Under the pieces are notes generated by a model that saw nothing but the letters and a program-made list of their open reading frames with translations, had not been told where the DNA came from and ran no database searches. Positions 21,916 through 31,150 of a stretch of 64,000 nucleotides of DNA are shown here, piece after piece. The stretch comes from Roseovarius sp. THAF9 (GTDB lineage: Bacteria; Pseudomonadota; Alphaproteobacteria; Rhodobacterales; Rhodobacteraceae), in NCBI RefSeq assembly GCF_009363715.1, contig NZ_CP045404.1, positions 2,696,001 through 2,760,000 on the forward strand, in the 5' to 3' direction. Numbering within the stretch: position 1 is the first letter of the stretch; each line of letters opens with the position of its first letter. The position numbers and the translations under genes were made by a program.

Positions 21916-23009
21916 GTCCCGCCCTCCAGCGCCAGCACCTGGTCGGGCCGGATCACGCCGCCCACCGCCGGGATCTCGTGCCCCCCGCCCAGCCGCCGGG
22001 TCAGCGCGTCATAGCGCCCGCCCGTGGCAACAGGGGGCAGGTCCGGGCGCTTGGGCACGGAAAAGCCAAAGACGAAGCCATCGTAATATTCCATCTGCGT
22101 CCGGCCATAGCTGGCCTCGAACTCAAGCCTTCCGGGCGCCACGCCCGCGCGCTCCAGCGCCTCCAGCCGGCGGGCCAGCAACTCCACCGCGCCCGAAATC
22201 GCCGGCATGTCCACCGCGATGTCGCGCAGATGCTCCAGCGCGTTGTCGGCGGTCTCGCGCACCGCCAGAATCGCGTCCAGCAATTCCACCTCACGCGCCG
22301 CCAGCGGCGGCGTCTCGGCATCCTCGCGCAGCGCCGCGATCCGCGCCGCAATCTCCTCCGTCCCGCGCAGCCCGATCATCGGCGCGTCACAGGCCATAGG
22401 GTCTTTTGCCGCCAACAGCGCCGCCCGGCTCTCCGGCACCGGCGCCCGGCCCGAGAACCGCTCGATCAAAGCGCGAAACCGCCGGGGGCGCCAGATATGC
22501 CGGCGCAGCGCCACCTTGCGCCGTTCCGTCGTGTCCAGCCCTTCGACGGCGGCCATCAGGATGCCGATATCGCCGATGACCGCCTGCAACGGCAGGTGCT
22601 TCACCGCCTCGTGGATCACCGCGAAAACCCGCGCATCGGCTTCGGCGGGCGCGCGCCGGTCGAACATCTCGAACCCGACCTGCAGGTATTCATTGGCCCG
22701 GTCGCTGTCGTCTTCCTGCCGCCGAAACACCTCGCCCGCATAGGTGTAACACGCCGGCTCCGCCCCATGCGCCATGTGCATCTGCACCACCGGCACGGTA
22801 AAGTCGGGCCGCAGCATCTGCTCGCCCCGCAGCGCGTCCGAGGTCACGTAGGCCCGCGCCCGGATATCCTCGCCATACAAATCCAGAAGCGTGCCCGCCG
22901 GTTGCAGCACCGAGGTTTCCACCGGCACCGCGCCCGCCGCCTCGAACATGTCGCGCAGCCGCGCAGCCTCGGCCTTGACCGCCGCGCGGTTGTCCGGGGT
23001 CGGTCCCAT
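21912..23009 (-). CDS. hisZ: ATP phosphoribosyltransferase regulatory subunit
   Basis: 365 residues, a catalytically inactive paralogue of histidyl-tRNA synthetase that activates short HisG. It keeps the class II fold: LRPDFTVPVVQMHMA (motif-2-like region), CYTYAGEVFRRQEDDSDRAN, EYLQVGFEMF and the C-terminal GGRYDALTRRLGG. ATG 23009 overlaps the hisS stop by one base (TGATG). Gene order hisS-hisZ-hisG, with one- and four-base overlaps, indicates one transcript. Confidence 0.93.
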   Translation of the reverse strand: MGPTPDNRAAVKAEAARLRDMFEAAGAVPVETSVLQPAGTLLDLYGEDIRARAYVTSDALRGEQMLRPDFTVPVVQMHMAHGAEPACYTYAGEVFRRQEDDSDRANEYLQVGFEMFDRRAPAEADARVFAVIHEAVKHLPLQAVIGDIGILMAAVEGLDTTERRKVALRRHIWRPRRFRALIERFSGRAPVPESRAALLAAKDPMACDAPMIGLRGTEEIAARIAALREDAETPPLAAREVELLDAILAVRETADNALEHLRDIAVDMPAISGAVELLARRLEALERAGVAPGRLEFEASYGRTQMEYYDGFVFGFSVPKRPDLPPVATGGRYDALTRRLGGGHEIPAVGGVIRPDQVLALEGGT

Positions 23010-24505
23010 CAGTCCTGTCCGCTCTTCTGGCCGTCCAGCATCTCGCGCACCTTCGCCACCAACTGGTCGCGCGTCACCTCGAACTGGCTCGGGCGTTCCT
23101 TCCATTCCTCCAGCGTGGCGTTCTCGGCAATCTGCGCGCCCAGGACCAGGTCCTTGATCTGCACCTTGTCCGCGTCGAACTCGTCGCTGCCCGCAATGAC
23201 CGCGACGGGACTGCCGCGCCGGTCCGCGTATTTCATCTGGTTGCCAAAGTTTTTGGGGTTGCCCAGATACACCTCGGCGCGGATGCCCGCGCTCCGCAGC
23301 TCCGACACCATCGCCTGGTACGCCGCCATCCGGTCCCGGTCCATCACGGTCACGACCACAGGCCCCTCGACAGAGCCGCCAATCCGCCCTTTCTCACGCA
23401 GCGCGGCCAGCAGACGATCAACACCGATAGACACGCCCGTCGCCGGCACCGCCTGCCCGGTGAACCGCTTCACGAGGTCGTCATACCGCCCCCCGCCGGC
23501 AACGCTACCGAACTGTCGCTTGCGACCCTTGTCGTCGTGGATTTCAAAGGTCAGCTCCGCCTCGTAAACGGGGCCAGTGTAATACCCCAGCCCCCGCACC
23601 ACGCTCGGGTCGATCACGATCCGGTCCGGGCCATAGCCCTGCGCCGCCAGCAGATCGGCAATAGCTTCCAACTCCTGAACCCCGTCCGCGCCCATCGCGC
23701 TTTCGCCGACCGCGTCGCGCAGGTTGGCCAGCGTCTGCGCGACATCGTCGGATTTCGAAGTCAGAAAGGCCAGCACCGGCTTGGCCTGCGCATGGGTCAG
23801 CCCGACGCCATCGATATAAGCCCCCGACGCGTCCAGCCGCCCTTCGGTCAGCAGAGCGCGCACGCCTTCCTCGCCCACCTTGTCGAACTTGTCGATGGTG
23901 CGCAGAACCGCGTCACGCTGCGCGCCTTCGTCAAGGCCCATGACCTCCAGCACCCCGTTCAGAACCTTCCGGTTGTTCACCCGAATGAGGTAATCCCCGC
24001 GCGGAATGCCCACTTCTTCCAGCGTATCCGCCAGCATCGCGCAGATCTCGGCATCGGCGGCCATGCTGGCCGTGCCCACCGTATCCGCGTCGCACTGATA
24101 GAACTGCCGGTACCGCCCCGGCCCCGGCTTCTCATTCCGCCACACCGGCCCCATCGCATAACGCCGATAAGGCGTCGGCAGGTCGTTGCGATACTGCGCA
24201 TAGACCCGCGCCAGCGGCGCCGTGAGGTCATAGCGCAGCGCCATCCAGTCGCCCTTGTCGTCCTCGTCGAACTCCTGCCAGGCGAAAACCCCCTCGTTGG
24301 GCCGGTCCACGTCGGGCAGAAACTTGCCCAGCGCCTCGACCGTCTCCACCGCGCTCGTCTCCAGCGCATCGAACCCATAGCGATGATAGACCCCGGCGAT
24401 CTTGCGCAGCATATCGGCGCGCTCGGTGACTTCGACACCGAAATAATCGCGGAACCCCTTGGGCGTTTCCGCCTTGGGGCGCGGGGCCTTCTTGGTCTTC
24501 GCCAT
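23009..24505 (-). CDS. hisS: Histidyl-tRNA synthetase
   Basis: 498 residues, class II. Motif 1 region [20 protein letters not shown], motif 2 [20 protein letters not shown] with [12 protein letters not shown], histidine-A motif [17 protein letters not shown], motif 3 [17 protein letters not shown] and [15 protein letters not shown]; anticodon-binding domain from about 400 ([16 protein letters not shown]). Start ATG 24505 gives [20 protein letters not shown], with a basic extension usual in this group. The longer frame to 24595 is not used because it lacks a recognisable ribosome binding site. Confidence 0.96.
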   Translation of the reverse strand: MAKTKKAPRPKAETPKGFRDYFGVEVTERADMLRKIAGVYHRYGFDALETSAVETVEALGKFLPDVDRPNEGVFAWQEFDEDDKGDWMALRYDLTAPLARVYAQYRNDLPTPYRRYAMGPVWRNEKPGPGRYRQFYQCDADTVGTASMAADAEICAMLADTLEEVGIPRGDYLIRVNNRKVLNGVLEVMGLDEGAQRDAVLRTIDKFDKVGEEGVRALLTEGRLDASGAYIDGVGLTHAQAKPVLAFLTSKSDDVAQTLANLRDAVGESAMGADGVQELEAIADLLAAQGYGPDRIVIDPSVVRGLGYYTGPVYEAELTFEIHDDKGRKRQFGSVAGGGRYDDLVKRFTGQAVPATGVSIGVDRLLAALREKGRIGGSVEGPVVVTVMDRDRMAAYQAMVSELRSAGIRAEVYLGNPKNFGNQMKYADRRGSPVAVIAGSDEFDADKVQIKDLVLGAQIAENATLEEWKERPSQFEVTRDQLVAKVREMLDGQKSGQD

Positions 24506-24670
24506 GTCCCTAATTCCTTGGCTGGGGGCTTTGCGGCGCGGTCTAGCCCAAGGCGGGGTGCGGGGCAAGCACGGCAAGGCGCGGCGGCGCGACAAGGTCA
24601 GGTTTCCCGGTAATTGACGGCGCGCAGGATTTGATCATACGTTTGGTGGTCGCGAACGAATTGAGAGCCA

Positions 24671-24865
24671 ATGCAAGAGCTTGAAGAAAAAATCGCCCAC
24701 CTGACCCGGGCCGTGGACGACCTGTCCGACACCGTCGCCCGGCAGGAGACGGTAATCGCCCTGCTCAATCGCCGCGTTCAACTGCTCATGGAGCGCGAGG
24801 CGGAACGGGAGTCGGCGCTGGACGGCCAGCAGGTCATCGGCAACAGCCGCCCGCCGCACTGGTAG
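24671..24865 (+). CDS. slyX: SlyX-family protein
   Basis: 64 residues; a coiled coil (MQELEEKIAHLTRAVDDLSD then TVARQETVIALLNRRVQLLM) ending in the conserved PPHW. Family members are small soluble proteins of unknown role. Monocistronic between divergent hisS and a convergent lipoprotein gene. Confidence 0.9.
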   Translation: MQELEEKIAHLTRAVDDLSDTVARQETVIALLNRRVQLLMEREAERESALDGQQVIGNSRPPHW

Positions 24866-24878
24866 AAACTGCGGAAAC

Positions 24879-25733
24879 TCAGCCGCCCTTGCGGTCCTGC
24901 GCCAGCACGTCGCCCCCATGCACCAACAGCGTGTGCCATTGGGCATTGCTGCCGAACCGCTCGTAGATGCTGACGAACACCGTATCGCGCTCCAGCCGAT
25001 TGATCCGGTTGCCGCAGGGCTTGCCGCGACCGACTTTGCAGACCCGCGATTTTAGCTTTTCATAGGCCTTGTCGGTCGTGCTGTAAGGGTGCACTTCGGC
25101 GGGCAAACCGTACCGCAATTGCTCGTGCGACTCCGCCCCCGCCAGCACGGCCACCGCCGCCGAGAACTGCCGCGCGCAGCCGTCGTCGAATCCGGTAAGG
25201 TAGAATGTCCGCAGGCCCGTGCTTTGCGGGGCACTGTCATAAAGCGCGTAGGTGCCGCGCCGCTCTGGGTACGTCTCAACACGTTTGCCCATCTGCCGGT
25301 CGCTCAGCCCGCAGATCCGGGCGACCTTGCCATAAGGCAGCACCGTACCCGGCGCGACTTCACTCGTGGCGCCATCGGAGGGCGTGTTGCCGCCGCCACC
25401 GAACAGGCCGAACAGACCCCGCTTTTGCGGCTTCGGCTCAACCTCGCGCGACGCTCCATAGGTTTCGGGCGGCGTCAGGCGTGCGGTCTCCTCGGCGGCA
25501 CCCGGCTCCGCGCTTTGGTCTGGCTCGGACGTGCCGCCCTTCGACGTGCCCCCGCCCAAAAGCCGCGCCAGGAATCCGCCGCTCTCGGCTTCTTCCCTTG
25601 CCTCTGGCCCGGGCATCGCGCCCATGGTCTCGGCATCTTCCGGCAGATCCTGCTCGGACAGCCGGCCGATCTCGGCCTCCGGCGCGCCACAGCCCGCCAG
25701 GGCCAGCGCGCAAATCAATGCAATTTTCCGCAT
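24879..25733 (-). CDS. Lipoprotein of unknown function
   Basis: 284 residues. The N-terminus MRKIALICALALAGCGAPEA has a lipobox (LALAGC), so the protein is lipid-anchored. Residues about 30-125 are low-complexity (GGFLARLLGGGTSKGG, GLFGLFGGGGNTPSDG), and the C-terminal domain (about 130-270: GTVLPYGKVARICGLSDRQM ... YALYDSAPQSTG, TFYLTGFDDGCARQFSAAVA, CKVGRGKPCGNRINRLERDT) has conserved-looking Cys residues. Similar proteins occur widely in Rhodobacteraceae without known role. ATG 25733 fits the signal; a longer frame adds MRWDLGRT. Confidence 0.8.
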   Translation of the reverse strand: MRKIALICALALAGCGAPEAEIGRLSEQDLPEDAETMGAMPGPEAREEAESGGFLARLLGGGTSKGGTSEPDQSAEPGAAEETARLTPPETYGASREVEPKPQKRGLFGLFGGGGNTPSDGATSEVAPGTVLPYGKVARICGLSDRQMGKRVETYPERRGTYALYDSAPQSTGLRTFYLTGFDDGCARQFSAAVAVLAGAESHEQLRYGLPAEVHPYSTTDKAYEKLKSRVCKVGRGKPCGNRINRLERDTVFVSIYERFGSNAQWHTLLVHGGDVLAQDRKGG

Positions 25734-25788
25734 GGTCCTCCCAAGGTCCCATCGCATCCCGCTTCCGGCTTAGCCCAGAACCGGAGTT

Positions 25789-25814
25789 CGGTCCACCGGC
25801 CAGCCGCCGGACCG
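25789..25814 (-). terminator. Hairpin after dnaE
   Basis: Stem CGGTCC / GGACCG (25789-25794 with 25809-25814) with inner GGC/GCC pairs in the 32 bases after the dnaE stop region. No good T tract, so termination is uncertain. Confidence 0.35.
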
Positions 25815-25846
25815 GTGAACTGTTGCCGATGTGAATCAGTCGGCGG

Positions 25847-28800
25847 TCAAAGGTCCTCGACCATGACCACGCCTTCCAAGCTCTTGATCGCGCCCTTAAT
25901 CTGCGGCGTCACCGGAAATTCCCGACCCGCGTCGATCTCCACTTCGCCGGGCAGCGCCTCGTTCATCAGGCAGAACCGGATCGGCCCTCGCCCGCCCCGC
26001 GCCGCGGTCGTTGGCGCATTGCTCAGCACCTGCGCAACCGACCCGATCGCAGTCTCGCTGTCGACAAAGATCTTCAGCCCGCTGGCGCCCGCATCCGCGA
26101 CCACCGCATCGGCGGGCTGCACCGACCGCGCCAGCAGCTTCAGCTGGTCGCTTTCCATCGTCGCCTCGACCACGATCACCACCTGGTTGCCGGTTTCCAG
26201 ATGTTCGCGCGCCACCTCCAGCGTGTCCGAGAACATCGTCACCTCGTAGCCGCCCGTGACATCGCTCAACTGGACGAAGGCAAACCGGTTGCCCCGCGCC
26301 GATTTCCGCTCCTGCCGCCCGGCGACGACGCCCGCCATCTTGGCCACGACGGCCCCCGACCGCGCCGCCAGTTCATTCACCTCATCGAGCGTCTTGACGT
26401 CCTTGCGCTTAAGCGCGGCCATGTAATCGTCCAGCGGATGCCCCGACAGGTAGAATCCCACGGCGGCATATTCCTCGGTCAGCCGTTCGGCGGGCAGCCA
26501 ATCCTCGACCGGGCTCAAACGCGGCTCCGGCAGGTCCTCGCCCGCCTCCCCGAACAGCGACACCTGCGCCGATCCCTTCTGTTCATGGATCGCCGCCGAA
26601 TAGCGCATCAGCGCCTCCAGGCTGTCGAACACCCGCCGCCGGTTGCGGTCCAGCTCGTCGAACGCCCCCGACCGCGCCAGCATCTCCAGCGGCCGCTTGC
26701 CCACCGCCTTCAGGTCCACCCGCCGCGCGAAATCATAAAGCGTCACAAAGGACTTTTCCTGCCCTCCGTCACCCCCCTCGCGCCGCGCCGCCACGATCAG
26801 CCGCATCGCCTCGACGCCCACGTTTTTCAGCGCGCCCAAGCCATAATGCAGCACGCCGTCCTTCACCTGGAACGTCGCGTCCGACCGGTTCACGCAGGGC
26901 GGTGCCCAGGGCAATTCCAGCCCCTTCTTCACTTCCTCGAAATACACGGCCAGCTTGTCCGTCAGGTGGATATCGCAGTTCATCACACCGGCCATGAACT
27001 CCACCGGGTGATTGGTCTTCAGCCACGCCGTCTGATAGCTAACCACCGCATAGGCGGCCGCGTGCGATTTGTTGAAGCCGTAGTTGGCGAACTTGTCCAG
27101 AAGGTTCCAGACCTCCAGCGCCTTGGCGTCATCGACGCCGTTATCCTTTGCGCCCGCGATGAACTTGGGCCGCTCGGCATCCATCGCTTCCTGGATCTTC
27201 TTGCCCATAGCCCGGCGCAACAGGTCCGCGCCGCCAAGCGAATACCCGGCCATCTCCTGCGCGATTTGCATCACCTGTTCCTGGTAGACGATGATGCCCT
27301 GCGTCTCGTCCAGGATGTGATCCACCGACTTGTGCAGGTAATCGCGCTCGCTCAGCCCGTTCTTCACCTCGCAGTATTTCGGGATATTCTCCATCGGCCC
27401 GGGGCGGTAGAGCGCGACCAGCGCCACGATATCCTCGATGCAGGTGGGCTTCATCCGCTTCAGGGCATCCATCATGCCCGAGCTTTCCACCTGGAACACC
27501 GCCACGGTCTTGGCCTTGGCATAAAGCGCATAGGTCTTCTCGTCATCGAGCGGGATCTGCCCGATATCGTTCTCCGCGCCCTCGTTCGGCTCGTAGATCC
27601 GGCTCCCATCGGCGGCGGTATGCAAATCCCGCCCGCCCGCATGGATTTGCTCGATGGCGTTCTGAATGACCGTCAGCGTCTTCAGGCCCAGAAAGTCGAA
27701 CTTCACCAGCCCGGCCTGTTCGACCCACTTCATGTTGAACTGCGTCGCCGGCATGTCCGAGCGCGGGTCCTGATACAAAGGCACCAGTTCATCCAGCGAC
27801 CGGTCCCCGATCACAACCCCGGCGGCGTGGGTCGAGGCGTTGCGCAAGAGCCCCTCCACCTGCATCCCGTATTTCAGCAGGCGGTCCACGACCTCCTCGT
27901 TGCGGGCCTCCTCGCGCAGACGATCCTCCTGCGCCAGCGCCTTCTCGATGGAAACGGGCTTCACGCCCTCCACCGGAATCATCTTCGACAGGCGGTCCAC
28001 CTGCCCATAGGGCATCTGCAAAACCCGCCCGATATCGCGCACCGCGGCCTTGGACAAAAGCGCACCGAAGGTGATGATCTGCCCCACCTTGTCGCGCCCG
28101 TACTTCTGCTGCACGTACTGGATCACCTCTTCCCGACGATCCATGCAAAAGTCGATGTCGAAGTCGGGCATCGAAACACGTTCCGGGTTCAAAAACCGCT
28201 CGAACAGCAGGGAATACCGCAGCGGATCGAGGTCGGTAATCGTCAGCGCATAAGCCACCAGACTGCCGGCACCCGAGCCGCGGCCCGGCCCCACCGGGAT
28301 GTCATGGTCCTTCGCCCACTTGATGAAATCGGCCACGATCAGGAAGTAGCCGGGAAAGCCCATCCCCTCGATGATCCCCAGCTCGAACTCCAGCCGCTTC
28401 TCGTACTCTTCTACCGACGCCGCATGGGGAATGACAGCCAGACGCTCTTTCAAGCCCTCCTGCGCCTGCCGCCGCAGCTCGTCCACCTCGTCATCGGCAA
28501 AGCGCGGCAGGATCGGATCGCGCCGATACGCGCCAAAGGCACAGCGTTGCGCGATCTCCACCGTGTTCTCCAGCGCCTCGGGCAGGTCGGCAAACAGCGT
28601 CGCCATCTCGGCCGGCGACTTGAAATAATGCTCCGCCGTCAGCCGCCGCCGCGGCTCGGACTGGTCCACATAAGCGCCTTCCGCGACGCAGATCATCGCG
28701 TCATGCGCCTCGTACATCCTGGCTTCGGGAAAATAGACATCATTCGTCGCCACCAGCGGCAGGTCCATGGCATAGGCCATCTCGACAAAACCGCGCTCGG

Positions 28801-29371
28801 TCTTGGCCTCCGCCTCCGGCACACCCGCCTCGCCGCGATGCCGCTGCAATTCGACATACAGCCGGTCGCCGAAAATACCGGCCAGTCGGCTCATCAGCGC
28901 CTCCGCCGCCGGGCGCTGGCCCAGCTGCAAGAGCTTGCCCACGGCGCCCTCCGGCCCGCCACTCAGGCAGATCACCGACGCGCCATGCGCCTCCAGATCC
29001 TCGACCGTCAGATGCGCCAGCTGCCCGTCCCCGCGCAGGTAGAGCGCGGAATTGAGCTTCATCAGGTTCTCGTAGCCTTCCTCGTTCTGCGCCAGCAGAA
29101 GCATCGGCGCGGGCGGCACGGGGCGTTTGCCCGGCTCGGGCGTCATGTATTGCAGGTCCATCTGGCAGCCCATGATCGGCTGCACCCCCGCCCCCTGCGC
29201 CGTGACGGAAAATTCCAGCGCGGCGAACATGTTGTTGGTATCCGTCACCGCCACCGCCGGCATCTGGTGCTTGGTGCAAAGATCGGCCAGCTTTTTCAGC
29301 CGCACCGCCCCTTCCAGCAGGGAATACTCGGTATGGACGCGAAGGTGGATGAATCGGGGGGAACTGCTCAT
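25847..29371 (-). CDS. dnaE: DNA polymerase III subunit alpha
   Basis: 1174 residues, usual for DnaE1. N-terminal PHP domain (FIHLRVHTEYSLLEGAVRLK), polymerase core with the catalytic Asp residues in MPDFDIDFCMDRREEVIQYV and GPGRGSGAGSLVAYAL, then GFNKSHAAAYAVVSYQTAWL and, in the C-terminal third, an OB-fold (about 990-1080: AGVVAGRQERKSARGNRFAF). This is the replicative polymerase. ATG 29371 gives MSSSPRFIHLRVHTEYS. The opposite strand is open for over 3 kb here, but that is an effect of codon bias. Confidence 0.97.
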   Translation of the reverse strand: MSSSPRFIHLRVHTEYSLLEGAVRLKKLADLCTKHQMPAVAVTDTNNMFAALEFSVTAQGAGVQPIMGCQMDLQYMTPEPGKRPVPPAPMLLLAQNEEGYENLMKLNSALYLRGDGQLAHLTVEDLEAHGASVICLSGGPEGAVGKLLQLGQRPAAEALMSRLAGIFGDRLYVELQRHRGEAGVPEAEAKTERGFVEMAYAMDLPLVATNDVYFPEARMYEAHDAMICVAEGAYVDQSEPRRRLTAEHYFKSPAEMATLFADLPEALENTVEIAQRCAFGAYRRDPILPRFADDEVDELRRQAQEGLKERLAVIPHAASVEEYEKRLEFELGIIEGMGFPGYFLIVADFIKWAKDHDIPVGPGRGSGAGSLVAYALTITDLDPLRYSLLFERFLNPERVSMPDFDIDFCMDRREEVIQYVQQKYGRDKVGQIITFGALLSKAAVRDIGRVLQMPYGQVDRLSKMIPVEGVKPVSIEKALAQEDRLREEARNEEVVDRLLKYGMQVEGLLRNASTHAAGVVIGDRSLDELVPLYQDPRSDMPATQFNMKWVEQAGLVKFDFLGLKTLTVIQNAIEQIHAGGRDLHTAADGSRIYEPNEGAENDIGQIPLDDEKTYALYAKAKTVAVFQVESSGMMDALKRMKPTCIEDIVALVALYRPGPMENIPKYCEVKNGLSERDYLHKSVDHILDETQGIIVYQEQVMQIAQEMAGYSLGGADLLRRAMGKKIQEAMDAERPKFIAGAKDNGVDDAKALEVWNLLDKFANYGFNKSHAAAYAVVSYQTAWLKTNHPVEFMAGVMNCDIHLTDKLAVYFEEVKKGLELPWAPPCVNRSDATFQVKDGVLHYGLGALKNVGVEAMRLIVAARREGGDGGQEKSFVTLYDFARRVDLKAVGKRPLEMLARSGAFDELDRNRRRVFDSLEALMRYSAAIHEQKGSAQVSLFGEAGEDLPEPRLSPVEDWLPAERLTEEYAAVGFYLSGHPLDDYMAALKRKDVKTLDEVNELAARSGAVVAKMAGVVAGRQERKSARGNRFAFVQLSDVTGGYEVTMFSDTLEVAREHLETGNQVVIVVEATMESDQLKLLARSVQPADAVVADAGASGLKIFVDSETAIGSVAQVLSNAPTTAARGGRGPIRFCLMNEALPGEVEIDAGREFPVTPQIKGAIKSLEGVVMVEDL

Positions 29372-29536
29372 GCCACCACACTATCCAGCGCCGCGCCCGC
29401 CGCCAAGCCCGACATCTGCCCAAATCCGCATCACCCGGACTCTCCCGACGCCGCGTACCCCACACCCCCCATTGCCGTTCCCACCCGCCTTGCGCTAACA
29501 GGGGTGAACTGCGGCGAAACCGGGGGAAAACGGCGC

Positions 29537-31054
29537 GTGACGGAACCGCTGCTCAGCATCGAAGGGCTGACCAAGGCCTATCCCGGCGTGGTCGCCAACG
29601 AGGACGTCAGCTTCGACATCCACCCCGGCGAGGTGCACGCCCTCCTGGGTGAAAACGGCGCGGGCAAGTCCACGCTGGTCAAGATGATCTACGGGTTGGT
29701 CAAGCCGGACAGCGGCACCATGCGCTTGCATGGATCGCCCTTCGCGCCTTCCGAGCCCAGCGACGCGCGCCGTCAGGGCGTGGCGATGGTGTTCCAGCAT
29801 TTTTCGCTTTTCGACGCGCTCACCGTGGCCGAAAACGTGGCGCTCGGCATGGAAACCCCGCCCCCCATGCGCACCCTCGCCGCCCGTATCCGCGAGGTCT
29901 CGGAAACCTACGGCCTGCCGCTCGACCCCGGCCGTACCGTGGGGGACCTCTCGGCGGGCGAACGTCAGCGGGTCGAGATCATCCGCTGCCTGCTACAGGA
30001 ACCGCGCCTTCTGATCATGGACGAACCCACCTCGGTTCTGACCCCGCAAGAGGTCGCGATCCTGTTCAAGACCTTGCAGAAACTCACCTCCGAGGGCGTC
30101 GCGATCCTCTACATCTCCCACAAGCTCGAAGAGATCCGCACGCTCTGCGACCGCGCCACCGTCCTGCGCCGGGGTCGCAACGTCGGCACCTGCGATCCGT
30201 CGCAGACCACCGCGCAGGCCATGGCCGAGATGATGGTCGGCAGCGCCTTCGCCACGCCAGCCCGGCGCGATACCAAAACCGGCGCCCCGCGCCTCACCCT
30301 CGACGCGCTGTCGGTCCGCGCGCCGTCAGCCTTCGGCACCGCGCTTACGCACGTGTCGCTCACCCTGCACGCGGGTGAAATCCTCGGCATCGGCGGCGTC
30401 GCGGGCAACGGCCAGGATGAACTCCTCGCCGCGCTCTCGGGCGAGTTGCCGGTGACGCCCAGCGCCCTGCGCCTCGACGACACACCCATCGGCCGCCTGC
30501 CCCCGCAGGCCCGCCGCGACCTTGGCCTGTTCGCGGCCCCCGAGGAACGACTGGGCCACGCCGCCGCGCCCGAGATGAGCCTGACGGAAAACACCCTGCT
30601 CACCGGCGCCACCAAGCAAAACCTCTCCAACCGCGGCTTCCTCCACTGGCCCCGCGCACAAAGCTTTGCCGCGAAGGTCATCGCCACCTTCGACGTTCGC
30701 ACCCCCGGGGCCAACACTGCTGCCCGCGCCCTTTCTGGCGGCAACCTACAGAAATTCGTCATCGGTCGCGAGATGGCGCATGACCCCGAGGTTCTGATCG
30801 TCAACCAGCCCACTTGGGGCGTCGACGCCGCCGCCGCCGCCTTCATCCGGCAGGCGCTGATGGACCTCGCCGCCCAGGGGGCCGCCATCCTGGTCATCAG
30901 CCAGGACCTCGACGAACTGATGCAGATCTCCGACCGCTTCGCCGCGCTCAACGCGGGCCGGCTTTCGGACATCCAACCCACCGCCGACCTCACGACCGAA
31001 CAGGTCGGCCTGATGATGGGCGGAGCGCATGACATGGAGGTGGCGCATGTCTGA
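29537..31054 (+). CDS. ABC transporter ATP-binding protein of a BMP-type (nucleoside-like) importer
   Basis: 505 residues with two ABC domains in tandem. First: Walker A LLGENGAGKSTLVKMIYGLV, signature DLSAGERQRVEIIRCLL, Walker B LLIMDEPTSVLT. Second: degenerate Walker A GGVAGNGQDELLAALSGE, signature ALSGGNLQKFVIGREMA and VLIVNQPTWGVD (Gln in place of Glu at the Walker B end). This asymmetry is normal for sugar/nucleoside-type importers. GTG 29537 is chosen with GGGGGAAAA upstream; the frame is open far upstream but only as antisense of dnaE. First gene of a four-gene importer with two permeases and a BMP-family binding protein. Confidence 0.93.
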   Translation: MTEPLLSIEGLTKAYPGVVANEDVSFDIHPGEVHALLGENGAGKSTLVKMIYGLVKPDSGTMRLHGSPFAPSEPSDARRQGVAMVFQHFSLFDALTVAENVALGMETPPPMRTLAARIREVSETYGLPLDPGRTVGDLSAGERQRVEIIRCLLQEPRLLIMDEPTSVLTPQEVAILFKTLQKLTSEGVAILYISHKLEEIRTLCDRATVLRRGRNVGTCDPSQTTAQAMAEMMVGSAFATPARRDTKTGAPRLTLDALSVRAPSAFGTALTHVSLTLHAGEILGIGGVAGNGQDELLAALSGELPVTPSALRLDDTPIGRLPPQARRDLGLFAAPEERLGHAAAPEMSLTENTLLTGATKQNLSNRGFLHWPRAQSFAAKVIATFDVRTPGANTAARALSGGNLQKFVIGREMAHDPEVLIVNQPTWGVDAAAAAFIRQALMDLAAQGAAILVISQDLDELMQISDRFAALNAGRLSDIQPTADLTTEQVGLMMGGAHDMEVAHV

Positions 31055-31087
31055 ACCCGCGCACGAAGAGTATCTTGCCTCCGGCGG

Positions 31088-31150
31088 GAGTATTTCCCGC
31101 AAGAAAAAGCCTGTGCGCACCATCCCGGCTTTTTCTTGCCAAAAATACTC
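31088..31150. repeat. Imperfect palindromic repeat before the first permease gene
   Basis: Left arm 31088-31111 and right arm 31127-31150 are inverted copies (24 bases, three differences) separated by 15 bases. The core is GCAAGAAAAAGCC / GGCTTTTTCTTGC flanked by GAGTATTT / AATACTC. The right arm ends exactly one base before the permease ATG. One arm-like copy occurs at 21110-21133, so this is a dispersed intergenic element. Confidence 0.7.

Noticed and set aside
26201-29536. Very long plus-strand open frame opposite dnaE
   Set aside because: It is antisense to a certain dnaE gene, rich in His/Arg/Gln, and results from GC-rich codon bias. Only the part after 29537 is the ABC ATPase.
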